From: Gemmatimonadota bacterium
GTDB taxonomy: Bacteria > ARS69
Length of the DNA: 13,894 nucleotides
Assembly: GCA_020431545.1 (NCBI GenBank)
Contig: JAGQIB010000289.1
Coordinates: 1 to 13,894, forward strand
Direction of reading: 5' to 3'
Below are positions 6,628 to 12,759 of this stretch, piece after piece. The notes under the pieces were generated by a model. The model saw nothing but the letters and a program-made list of their open reading frames with translations, ran no database searches and was not told where the DNA came from. The first letter of the stretch is position 1; every line of letters starts with the position of its first letter. The translations under genes were made by a program, and so were the position numbers.

Positions 6628-9092
6628 GAAGCCTCCGGGAGCGACGCCGGGCGGCGTCGCGGAACGAGGAACGTCGCGAGGACGGTGAGCAGCGCGGCGG
6701 CCAGGGTGACGCCCGCTCCGTGCCGGAGCGAGTCCGGATCGTACGTGAACTCGACCCGACGGTCGCCCGGCCGCACCGCGACCCCGCGGAACAGATGGTC
6801 CACCCGATGGATCGGTCGCTCCTCGCCGTCGACCGAGGCTTTCCAGCCCGGGTAGTACGCGTCGGCCAGGACGAGGAGCCCGGCCCGCTCCGCGTCGACC
6901 TCCACCACGACCCGTTCGTCCTCGTGCTCGGCGAGCCGGGCGATCCCGGCGGGCGCCGCCCCGCCGTCCGTCCGGGGCGATCTCGCGTCCCCGGCGGCGG
7001 CCGGCGCGGGCGGCACTCCCGGTACAGGAACCTCCGAGTAGGCCACAAGATCCGGCCGGAACGAGGATTCCGCCATCTCGGCCAGGATCTGCCGCGGATC
7101 GGATCGGACGCGGACCTCGTCCACGAGGAAGGCCCGGCCGCGGGAGGGCCGCTCCCAGAGCGCGAGACCGGGGACAGGCACGGGCTCGCCGGCGGGCCAG
7201 GGGCCGGGGCCGGCGGCGTCGGCGCGGGTGGCGGCCACGAACCGGACGTCGAGCAGGTCCAGCAAGGGAGTGTCCAGCGACCGGGGATCCGCGGGGCCGC
7301 GGAAGTTGCCGCGCCGGACGACGATCGAGGGATCGATCGCGTCCATGAGTTCCGTGAGCCGCGCGAGGTTCAGGGAGTCGAACCCGAGCGCGTCCTCCAC
7401 GCCGTAGATCGCGCCCGTGGACGGCGGCAGCGCGCCCGTGAACTGCCCGTTCGTGCGCTCCCAGTGGAAGATCCGGAACGGTCCGTCCTCGAGTCGACGT
7501 TCCTGCAGCCAGTCGAGCGCGCCTCCGGCCGGGGCGGCGGGGAAGATCCGCGATTTCGGCTGCATCACGTTGAGGCGCTGGAAGAACGGTCCGAGGTCGG
7601 CGGCGACGAGCGCCAGCGCCAGCGCGAGGAACACCGCGCCCGGCAGGCGTCCGGACGCGCGGGCCGCCACGAGCGAGAGCGCGCCGGCCGCGAACGCGAG
7701 GGCCGCGATCGCGCCGGGTCGGATCGCGTCGGCGGCGATCGCCGCCACGCGCGCGGGCAGCAGCCGGTCGGCGGCCGCGAGGATCGCGATCGCGAACGCG
7801 AGCGCGAGGCCGCCGACGACGAAAGCGAGACCGTTCGCGGGTCGAGTCGCGCCGGGCCCCTCGCGCCCGGCGAGGCGATCCGCGCCGAGTCCGGCGAGGA
7901 GGGCCAGGCCGAGGCTCGCGAGCAACGTCGCGCGGTCGGGGCGCGAGAAGCCGAGCCCCGGCAGCGTCGTGAGCAGGGCGCTCGAAGGACCCGGCAGGCA
8001 CAGCGCACACCCGAACAGCGCGAGCAGGGCGGCGGCGGCGGTGGCGCGGCGACGATCACCCGGCGCGAGCAGCACGGAGGCCGCGAGCAGGAGCGGCAGC
8101 ACGCCGAGGTACACCGACGTGCTGCGCTCGGTCTGGTGGTAGTAGCCGCTGCCGACCTCGAGCGCGAAGGCCGCGTTCGTGTCGTCGGTGGGGCGGCCGA
8201 GCAGGTCCGGGATCACGAGTTTGCCGAGCGCCCACGGATGCAGCGTGCCGGAGGCGAGCATGTCCGGCGTGTTCTTCGAGTCCTGGGCGAGCTTCATGAA
8301 CTCGAGCGTGGGGAACAGCTGGATCGCGAGCAGCCCGATCGCGAGCGCACCGGCGAGACCCCACCCGAACCAGCGCCGCAACGCGCCGGGCCCGCGCCCG
8401 AAGCCGTGGACGAGCCCGAAGATCCCGAACGCGTACCCGTGGAACACGAACGCCTGCGGGAATCCGGCGAGCCCGGACATCGTGAGCGCGCCGACCATGC
8501 CGAGGAACGCACGCCGATCCGTCCGCACGAACCAGCGGCGCGCGGCCGCGAGCGACCACGGGATCCAGGACCCGGTCGCCACCAGCGTGGGATTGCCGGT
8601 GCGGGCCGCGTGGTGACCGCACGCCCCGAACACGAACGCGCCGAGCAGCGCGGCGGCCGGTCGCGCGCCGAACGAGCGCAGCAACACGTACGCGCCGATC
8701 GTCGCGATCAGGTAGTGCAGGATCATGAACGCGGTCATCTGGTCCGCCGTGTCGAGCGGCGACGCGAGCAGCACCAGGTTCGGGGGGTAGAACACCGCCG
8801 GCTGGAAGTTCGCGAGAAACGGGGTCCCGGCGTAGATCCAGCGGTTCCAGAGCGGCAGGCGCCCCTCGCGGATCGCCTCGGAGGCGAGCTCCCGCATCAC
8901 GTAGAACTGGCGCGCGCAGTCGGCGAGGCGGGTGGGGCGGGCGAGGTCGGCCGGCGACGCGTCGGCCGCCCACGGCTCCCAGCGGTCCACGTTCCACGTG
9001 AATACGGCGTCGTTCCCGAACAGCGCGGGGGCGAACGCCACGGCGACGACGAGGAGGAGGGCCGCGATCGCCCATCCGTCGGTACGGCTCAT
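6624..9092 (-). CDS. YfhO-family polytopic membrane protein (GT-C glycosyltransferase-like), first gene of operon
   Basis: An 822-residue integral membrane protein. After a first membrane segment at about 8-24 (AIAALLLVVAVAFAPALF) comes the family's periplasmic-loop pattern: NVDRWEPWAADASP, then LADCARQFYVMREL, then REGRLPLWNRWIYAGTPFLA and FQPAVFYPPNL. About a dozen hydrophobic helices follow. The soluble C-terminal part ends with the typical VLADAYYPGWKASVDGEERP and one last transmembrane helix near 790-810. Known members (Bacillus YfhO, Listeria GtlB) transfer sugars from a lipid-linked donor onto envelope polymers outside the membrane; the acceptor here is unknown. The ATG at 9092 was chosen because it immediately precedes the membrane helix and lies about 8 nt downstream of a good -10 element; no Shine-Dalgarno is present. 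The stop overlaps the next gene's TTG (TTGA). Being first in a run of four lipoprotein phospho/sulfo-esterases suggests a joint role in building and editing a surface glycan. Confidence 0.87.
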   Translation of the reverse strand: MSRTDGWAIAALLLVVAVAFAPALFGNDAVFTWNVDRWEPWAADASPADLARPTRLADCARQFYVMRELASEAIREGRLPLWNRWIYAGTPFLANFQPAVFYPPNLVLLASPLDTADQMTAFMILHYLIATIGAYVLLRSFGARPAAALLGAFVFGACGHHAARTGNPTLVATGSWIPWSLAAARRWFVRTDRRAFLGMVGALTMSGLAGFPQAFVFHGYAFGIFGLVHGFGRGPGALRRWFGWGLAGALAIGLLAIQLFPTLEFMKLAQDSKNTPDMLASGTLHPWALGKLVIPDLLGRPTDDTNAAFALEVGSGYYHQTERSTSVYLGVLPLLLAASVLLAPGDRRRATAAAALLALFGCALCLPGPSSALLTTLPGLGFSRPDRATLLASLGLALLAGLGADRLAGREGPGATRPANGLAFVVGGLALAFAIAILAAADRLLPARVAAIAADAIRPGAIAALAFAAGALSLVAARASGRLPGAVFLALALALVAADLGPFFQRLNVMQPKSRIFPAAPAGGALDWLQERRLEDGPFRIFHWERTNGQFTGALPPSTGAIYGVEDALGFDSLNLARLTELMDAIDPSIVVRRGNFRGPADPRSLDTPLLDLLDVRFVAATRADAAGPGPWPAGEPVPVPGLALWERPSRGRAFLVDEVRVRSDPRQILAEMAESSFRPDLVAYSEVPVPGVPPAPAAAGDARSPRTDGGAAPAGIARLAEHEDERVVVEVDAERAGLLVLADAYYPGWKASVDGEERPIHRVDHLFRGVAVRPGDRRVEFTYDPDSLRHGAGVTLAAALLTVLATFLVPRRRPASLPEAS
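6632..6636 (-). promoter_or_regulatory. Ribosome binding site deciding a TTG start
   Basis: On the minus strand GGAGG (CCTCC on the plus strand) lies 4 nt before the TTG at 6627-6625, inside the 3' end of the YfhO-like gene. It is the clearest Shine-Dalgarno in the operon and supports the TTG as the true start of the second gene. Confidence 0.6.
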
Positions 9093-9099
9093 CCGGACG

Positions 9100-9128
9100 A
9101 CGGTAGCACGCGCCCTCCGGCCGGACAA
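9100..9128 (-). promoter_or_regulatory. Promoter of the YfhO/lipoprotein operon, probably leaderless
   Basis: Read on the minus strand: -35 TTGTCC (9128-9123), 17-nt spacer, extended TGC, -10 TACCGT (9105-9100). The start codon begins at 9092, 7-8 nt after the -10, where transcription should initiate, so the mRNA would start at or within a base or two of the AUG. This agrees with the lack of a Shine-Dalgarno. The hexamers, spacing and TGC extension closely match the opposing promoter at 9185-9213. Confidence 0.6.
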
Positions 9129-9184
9129 CCGAGCGCGGCTCCCCAAGTGTCGCCCTGCCAGTCACTTGACGGGCGCGGGCCGCG

Positions 9185-9213
9185 TTGACGATGGTCGCCC
9201 GAGTTGCTACCTT
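9185..9213 (+). promoter_or_regulatory. Promoter of the polyprenyl synthase-apbE operon
   Basis: -35 TTGACG (9185-9190), 17-nt spacer ending in TGC (extended -10), -10 TACCTT (9208-9213). Transcription would start near 9220, giving a leader of about 70 nt before the ATG at 9291. A second TTGACG lies 19 nt upstream (9166-9171), but nothing resembling a -10 is correctly spaced from it. No operator-like palindrome is obvious between the two divergent promoters. Confidence 0.6.
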
Positions 9214-9277
9214 CGCCCGTCCGAGAAACCGCCGAGCCGCGGGCCGTCCCGCCGCGCCCCTCGGAGCCCATCCGACC

Positions 9278-9281
9278 GGAG
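9278..9281 (+). promoter_or_regulatory. Ribosome binding site of the polyprenyl synthase gene
   Basis: GGAG ends 9 nt before the ATG at 9291. It favours that start over the upstream in-frame TTG at 9204, which lies within the proposed promoter, and over the internal ATG at 9336. Confidence 0.45.
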
Positions 9282-9290
9282 CTCGCTCGC

Positions 9291-10313
9291 ATGCCCGATT
9301 CCTTGGCGCGTCAGCCCGCAGGCCTCACCTCGCGCATGACGCTGCCGGAGGTGTTCGAGCTCGTCTCCGACGACCTCCGCGACATCGAGGTCCGGATCGG
9401 CGCGCTCGAGCGCCCGGACATCCCGCTCTCCGCCGAGATCGCCGAGCACGTGCTCACGATGCGGGGCAAGCGCGTCCGGCCGCTGCTGCTGCTCCTGGTC
9501 TCGCGACTCGGCGCCGCCGCGAACCGCGACGACGTGCTCTGGGCCGCGACCGTGGTGGAGCTCGTGCACACCGCGACCCTTCTGCACGACGACTGCCTCG
9601 ACGGGACCGAGACGCGACGCGGCCTCGCCACGGTGAACCACCGGTGGGGTCAGCACGCCGCGATCCTGATGGGCGACTGGCTGTTCACGAAGGGCTTCGA
9701 TCTGCTCTGCGAGCATCGCCTGCACGACGCGCTGCACATCCTCGTGCAGCACACGCAGCGGATGACCACGGGCATGAACCGCGAGCTCGCGAGCCGCCAC
9801 GATTCCGCGTTGCCGGTGGAGGAGTATCTCCGCGTGATCGACGAGAAGACGGGTGCCCTGTTCGTGGCGTCGTGCGAGATCGGCGCGGTGCTCGGCGGTC
9901 TGGACGAGCGGCAGGCGGCCGGCATGTCCGAGTTCGGGCGCGATCTCGGCTACGCGTTCCAGATCATCGACGACATCTTCGACTTCACGGGCGATCCCTC
10001 CGATCTCGGCAAGCCGATCGGCACGGACTTCCGGCTCGGCTTCGCCACGCTGCCGCTGCTGTACGCCTGGGAGACGGGAGACCCGGAGACGGGACGTCGG
10101 GTCGCCGAATGGTTCCGTGAAGGCGAGCTGACCGACGAGAACTGGGACGTCGTGCGGCGCTTCGTCCTCGAGAGCGGCGGCATCGAGCGCGCGCGCGCCG
10201 AGGCGCTCGCGTACGCCTACTCCGCGCGCGATCGACTGGCCGCGCTGAACGGTCACGAGGGCGTGGCTCCGCTGCTCGCCACCGTCGAGTACATGATCGC
10301 CCGAGGCCGTTGA
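9291..10313 (+). CDS. Long-chain (E)-polyprenyl diphosphate synthase
   Basis: A 340-residue cytoplasmic all-alpha prenyltransferase that condenses isopentenyl diphosphate onto allylic diphosphates. Landmarks: GKRVRP (59-64, diphosphate/IPP binding), first Asp-rich motif HDDCLD (D100, D101, D104), RRG (109-111), and second Asp-rich motif IIDDIFD (D227, D228, D231) with GDPSDLGKP after it. The fifth residue before the first Asp motif is small (A95) rather than aromatic, which in this family goes with long products (about C30-C50). The conserved E-G-K-x-T-L-P segment reads L-G-F-A-T-L-P (249-255), lacking the usual Lys; other family members also vary here. Likely products are the side chain of a respiratory quinone or a carrier lipid. 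The stop shares one base with the apbE ATG (TGATG), placing it first in an operon with apbE, a NusG-domain-II protein and a Gx transporter. An exact name (ispB/hepT-like) cannot be given. Confidence 0.93.
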   Translation: MPDSLARQPAGLTSRMTLPEVFELVSDDLRDIEVRIGALERPDIPLSAEIAEHVLTMRGKRVRPLLLLLVSRLGAAANRDDVLWAATVVELVHTATLLHDDCLDGTETRRGLATVNHRWGQHAAILMGDWLFTKGFDLLCEHRLHDALHILVQHTQRMTTGMNRELASRHDSALPVEEYLRVIDEKTGALFVASCEIGAVLGGLDERQAAGMSEFGRDLGYAFQIIDDIFDFTGDPSDLGKPIGTDFRLGFATLPLLYAWETGDPETGRRVAEWFREGELTDENWDVVRRFVLESGGIERARAEALAYAYSARDRLAALNGHEGVAPLLATVEYMIARGR

Positions 10314-11338
10314 TGCGCGTGCGCGTCCCGGCGCGTCCCGCGGCGGCCCTCGCTCTTCTCGTCGCGATCGCTCTCCCCGCGTGCGATCGGGCTCCGACCG
10401 TCGAGTCCCGCACCGACTTCGTGATGGGCACGCTCGCGGAGCTGAAGGTCGTCTCCGACGATCCCGTCACCGCGCGCGAGGCGCTCGACCGTGCGTTCGC
10501 GCGTCTGCGCGAGATCGAGGCGCTGACCACGTCGTACTCGGAGACGAGCGAGCCCGCGCGTCTGGCGCGCGCGAACGGCGCGTGGGTCGAGGGCGTCTCG
10601 CCCGAAGTCGACGAGATCCTCACGCTGGGCCTGCGCATCGCCGCGGAGTCGGACGGCGCGTTCGATCCGACGGCGGGCGCGCTCGTGGCCGCGTGGGGCT
10701 GGCCCGAAGACCCGGCGTTGCCGGACTCCGCGACCGTCGCGGCGGCCGTGGCCACCGTGGGCTGGCGGGACGTCGAGCGGGCGGAACGCGCGCCGGGTCG
10801 GATCGCGTGGCGGCTCGGTCGTCCGGGCATGAAGCTCGACCTCGGCGGCGTCGCCAAGGGCTGGGCGGTCGACCGCGCGGCCGACGTGCTGCTCGGGGTG
10901 TCCGATCACTGCATCGTGAATGCGGGCGGCGATCTCGTCGTGCGCGGCCACCGGCCGGACGGCAAGGCCTGGCTGATCGGCGTGCAGGATCCGCGCGACG
11001 CGTCGCGCATCTTCCTCAAGCTCCGTCTCCCGGACGGAACCGCGGTCGCGACGTCCGGCGACTACCAGCGCTTCTTCGAGGTGGACGGCGTTCGCTACCA
11101 CCACCTGCTCGATCCGCGCACCGGCTGGCCGGCCCGCGAGGTGCACAGCGCCACGGTGATCGCGCCCGACTGCGCCACCGCCGACGCCTGGGCCACGGCC
11201 GCGTTCGTGCTCGGAGCCGAGGCGGGCATCGCGGCGCTCGAGCGGCAGCCGGATCTCGAAGGCCTGCTCGTCACCTACGACGCGAAGGGTGATCTCGTCT
11301 CGCACGAGACCCCCGGCTTCGCGCGGTACCGCGAGTGA
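10313..11338 (+). CDS. apbE: FAD:protein FMN transferase ApbE, lipoprotein
   Basis: A 341-residue flavin transferase that links FMN from FAD to Thr (or Ser) of extracytoplasmic redox proteins such as the Rnf/Nqr subunits and FMN-binding-domain proteins. The signal peptide has lipobox L-P-A-C (21-24), so the enzyme is anchored outside the inner membrane. Family motifs in order: DFVMGT (35-40), GAFDPTAG (115-122), KLDLGGVAKGWAVD (174-187), NAGGD (203-207), TSGDYQRFF (247-255), HHLLDPRTG (263-271), and the Mg-site DAWAT (291-295). The length is normal. GAGG lies 6 nt before the ATG at 10313, which overlaps the previous stop by one base; a TTG immediately before it is an unneeded alternative. The stop overlaps the next gene's GTG (GTGA). 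No flavinylation target is encoded in this window. Confidence 0.96.
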   Translation: MRVRVPARPAAALALLVAIALPACDRAPTVESRTDFVMGTLAELKVVSDDPVTAREALDRAFARLREIEALTTSYSETSEPARLARANGAWVEGVSPEVDEILTLGLRIAAESDGAFDPTAGALVAAWGWPEDPALPDSATVAAAVATVGWRDVERAERAPGRIAWRLGRPGMKLDLGGVAKGWAVDRAADVLLGVSDHCIVNAGGDLVVRGHRPDGKAWLIGVQDPRDASRIFLKLRLPDGTAVATSGDYQRFFEVDGVRYHHLLDPRTGWPAREVHSATVIAPDCATADAWATAAFVLGAEAGIAALERQPDLEGLLVTYDAKGDLVSHETPGFARYRE

Positions 11339-11742
11339 CCTCCGACCTGTTCTCCGTCCGCGGTCTCTGGCGCGCGCTCACCCCCGCCGATCGAATCGTC
11401 TCGCTGGCGCTGCTCCTCGGCTCGATCGCGCTCGGCGTGGCCGCGCGTCCGTCGGGCGAGCCGACCGCGGCCGTGGTCACGGTGGGCGGCGACGTCGTGG
11501 CGACGCTTCCCCTGGACCGCGACGGACGGGTGGAAGTGCAGGGACGCCTCTCGCCGGTCACGATCGAGGTGTCCGGCCATGCCGTGCGTGTGACGGAGTC
11601 GGCGTGTCCGCACCGCATCTGTGTCCGGATGGGGGCGCGCCGTCATTCGGGCGAGATCATCGCCTGTGTCCCGAACGCTCTCGTGGTGCGGCTCACGGGC
11701 GGTGCGGCGGACGCGAGCGTGCCCGACGCGGTGACCGGTTGA
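11335..11742 (+). CDS. NusG domain II-containing membrane-anchored protein
   Basis: A 135-residue protein with one N-terminal transmembrane helix (about 20-37, IVSLALLLGSIALGVAA) and a small extracytoplasmic beta domain. The domain has the pattern ACPHRICVRMG (C91, C96) followed by SGEIIACVPNALVVRL (C111), typical of stand-alone NusG-domain-II proteins. Despite the name it is not a transcription factor; its biochemical role is not established. From memory, such genes often sit beside apbE, Gx-transporter genes and Rnf-type or prenyl-lipid genes, as here, suggesting work with a flavinylated membrane redox system. The GTG start (11335) overlaps the apbE stop by 4 nt (GTGA), and the stop overlaps the next gene's TTG. 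No strong Shine-Dalgarno is present, so coupled translation is likely. Confidence 0.85.
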   Translation: MTSDLFSVRGLWRALTPADRIVSLALLLGSIALGVAARPSGEPTAAVVTVGGDVVATLPLDRDGRVEVQGRLSPVTIEVSGHAVRVTESACPHRICVRMGARRHSGEIIACVPNALVVRLTGGAADASVPDAVTG

Positions 11743-12233
11743 CCACGAGGACGATCGCCCGGGTCGCCCTGCTCGTCGCGGTCGCCACGACGCTCGCGAT
11801 CGCCGAGAGCCTGATCCCCAAGCCGCTCCCGTGGCTGCGTCTCGGTCTCGCGAACGCGGTGGCGCTGCTCGCGCTCGTCCGGCTCGGGGCGCGGGCCGCG
11901 CTTGCCGTCACCGCGGTGCGGGTGCTGCTGGCGGGTCTGCTGCTCGGGACGCTCGGCGGTCCGACGTTCGCGCTCGCGGTGGCCGGCGGGGCGGCGGCGC
12001 TCGTCGCGATGGTGCTCGCCGCCCGCGCCGTGCCGCCCCTGTCGTGGCTCGGCGTCAGCGTGATCGGGTCGGCCGCGCACGTGCTCGGGCAGCTCGCGGC
12101 GATCGGCGCCCTGTTCGGCGCCGGGCGGAGCGTCTTGACACTCGCCCCGTGGCTGCTCGCGACGGCGGTTCCGCTCGGGGTCGTGACCGGCGCGATCGTG
12201 GTGGCGGTGGATCGGCGTCTGGAGGCGTGGTAG
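11739..12233 (+). CDS. Gx transporter family membrane protein (formerly 'heptaprenyl diphosphate synthase component I')
   Basis: A 164-residue protein with about five transmembrane helices. Recognisable family stretches are the amphipathic SLIPKPLPWLRLGLANAVAL near residues 25-44, VRVLLAGLLLGTLGGPTFAL, and SVIGSAAHVLGQLAAIGALF. The family was once annotated as heptaprenyl diphosphate synthase component I because it lies next to prenyl synthases, but it resembles small ECF-type substrate-binding membrane proteins; the cargo is unknown. The only start that fits the membrane segment is the TTG at 11739, overlapping the previous stop as TTGA; the open frame further upstream is an Arg-rich shadow. 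It closes the prenyl synthase-apbE-NusG-II cassette; the TAG stop is at 12231-12233. Confidence 0.87.
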   Translation: MTTRTIARVALLVAVATTLAIAESLIPKPLPWLRLGLANAVALLALVRLGARAALAVTAVRVLLAGLLLGTLGGPTFALAVAGGAAALVAMVLAARAVPPLSWLGVSVIGSAAHVLGQLAAIGALFGAGRSVLTLAPWLLATAVPLGVVTGAIVVAVDRRLEAW

Positions 12234-12236
12234 ACT
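12208..12236 (+). promoter_or_regulatory. Possible weak promoter of rsfS-argS
   Basis: TAGACT (12231-12236) resembles a -10 box and overlaps the Gx-transporter stop codon. With a 17-nt spacer the -35 would be TGGATC (12208-12213), a poor match. It would give rsfS a leader of about 90 nt containing two hairpins. Read-through from the upstream operon is the alternative. Confidence 0.25.
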
Positions 12237-12247
12237 GCCCGGCCCGC

Positions 12248-12268
12248 GCGGAGTCCAAGGAACTCCGC
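12248..12268 (+). other. Perfect 7-bp GC-rich hairpin downstream of the Gx-transporter gene
   Basis: GCGGAGT (12248-12254), 7-nt loop, ACTCCGC (12262-12268), followed by only two T residues. It could be a U-tract-less terminator of the upstream operon, an mRNA-stabilising 3' structure, or part of the rsfS leader. The symmetry is seen directly; the role is inferred. Confidence 0.45.
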
Positions 12269-12282
12269 TTCCGCCCGGACGC

Positions 12283-12301
12283 GGTCCGCCGCGAGCGGAC
12301 C
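12283..12301 (+). other. Second perfect 7-bp hairpin in the rsfS leader
   Basis: GGTCCGC (12283-12289), 5-nt loop, GCGGACC (12295-12301). It ends 16 nt before the AGGAG of rsfS and follows the first hairpin by 14 nt. No U-tract follows, so it is not a classical intrinsic terminator. Confidence 0.45.
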
Positions 12302-12334
12302 ACCGGATACGCCGCACAGGAGCCCTGGAACCCG

Positions 12335-12694
12335 TTGACTCCCGCCGAGCTCGCCGAGCGCGCCGCGCGACTCGCCCTCGAGAAGAAGGCCCGCGACATC
12401 CTCATCCTGGACCTCACCGGCCTCACGTCGGCGGCGGATCACTTCGTCCTCGCCACCGCGGATTCGGAGACCCAGGTCAAGGCGGTCTGCGATCACATCG
12501 TCGAGAAGCTCCGCGAGGAGGGGCAGAAGGCGTGGCACGTCGAGGGCCTGGAGGGCCGGCGATGGGTGCTCGTCGACTTCGTGGACGTGGTGGTACACGT
12601 GTTCCACGCGGAGACTCGCGGGTATTACTCCCTGGAGACACTCTGGGGCGACGCCCCGGCGACGCGCATCGACGACGACGCGCACATCCACTGA
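12335..12694 (+). CDS. rsfS: Ribosomal silencing factor RsfS
   Basis: A 119-residue protein of the RsfS/Iojap family. It binds uL14 on the large ribosomal subunit and blocks subunit joining, lowering translation in starvation. Conserved features: KKARDILILDLTGLTSAADH near residues 17-36, then FVLATADSETQVKAVCDHI, GQKAWHVEGLEGRRWVLVDF, DVVVHVF and GYYSLETLWGDA. Length is normal for the family. The only sensible start is the TTG at 12335, in frame with no ATG nearby; AGGAG at 12318-12322 lies 12 nt upstream, rather far. An in-frame GTG at 12225-12235 would add about 36 unlikely residues across the hairpins. It precedes argS by 65 nt, on the same strand, with a hairpin between them. In many bacteria rsfS sits with nadD and rlmH; those are absent here. 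Confidence 0.92.
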   Translation: MTPAELAERAARLALEKKARDILILDLTGLTSAADHFVLATADSETQVKAVCDHIVEKLREEGQKAWHVEGLEGRRWVLVDFVDVVVHVFHAETRGYYSLETLWGDAPATRIDDDAHIH

Positions 12695-12727
12695 CGCGAT
12701 CGGGCGCGAGAGAAACGTGAATCGAGG

Positions 12728-12747
12728 CCGGACCCGACATGGTCCGG
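12728..12747 (+). other. Hairpin in the rsfS-argS spacer, overlapping the argS ribosome binding site
   Basis: CCGGACC (12728-12734), 6-nt loop, GGTCCGG (12741-12747): a perfect 7-bp stem. Its right arm overlaps the first two bases of GGAGG (12746-12750), 9 nt before the argS ATG, so folding could hinder ribosome access; a second GGAG (12752-12755) stays free. No U-tract follows. The stem shares GGTCCG with the hairpin in the rsfS leader. Confidence 0.45.
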
Positions 12748-12759
12748 AGGCGGAGTGAG

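Noticed and set aside
2595..6855. Long plus-strand open frames antisense to the sulfatase- and phosphodiesterase-like genes (e.g. 2595-4220, 4139-5407, 5404-6855)
   Set aside because: They are rich in Arg, Val, Glu and His with no recognisable motifs, whereas the minus-strand frames carry signal peptides and full active sites.
5336..8010. Very long minus-strand frame extending the TTG-start phosphodiesterase gene by about 460 codons
   Set aside because: The extra part lies wholly inside the YfhO-like gene in another frame and is Arg-rich. The TTG with GGAGG and a lipoprotein leader is the better start.
9166..9171. Second TTGACG as an alternative -35 for the plus-strand promoter
   Set aside because: With a 17-nt spacer the hexamer would be CGATGG, which does not resemble a -10.
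6720..9188. An 822-codon plus-strand open frame antisense to the YfhO-like gene
   Set aside because: Its translation is Arg/Glu/Gly/Pro-rich low complexity with no domain, and it mirrors codon positions of the well-supported membrane protein. GC-rich codon bias removes stops from this antisense frame.
9204..9290. TTG start at 9204 for the polyprenyl synthase
   Set aside because: It overlaps the proposed -10 and would add a Pro/Arg-rich 29-residue extension; the ATG at 9291 has a GGAG at good distance.
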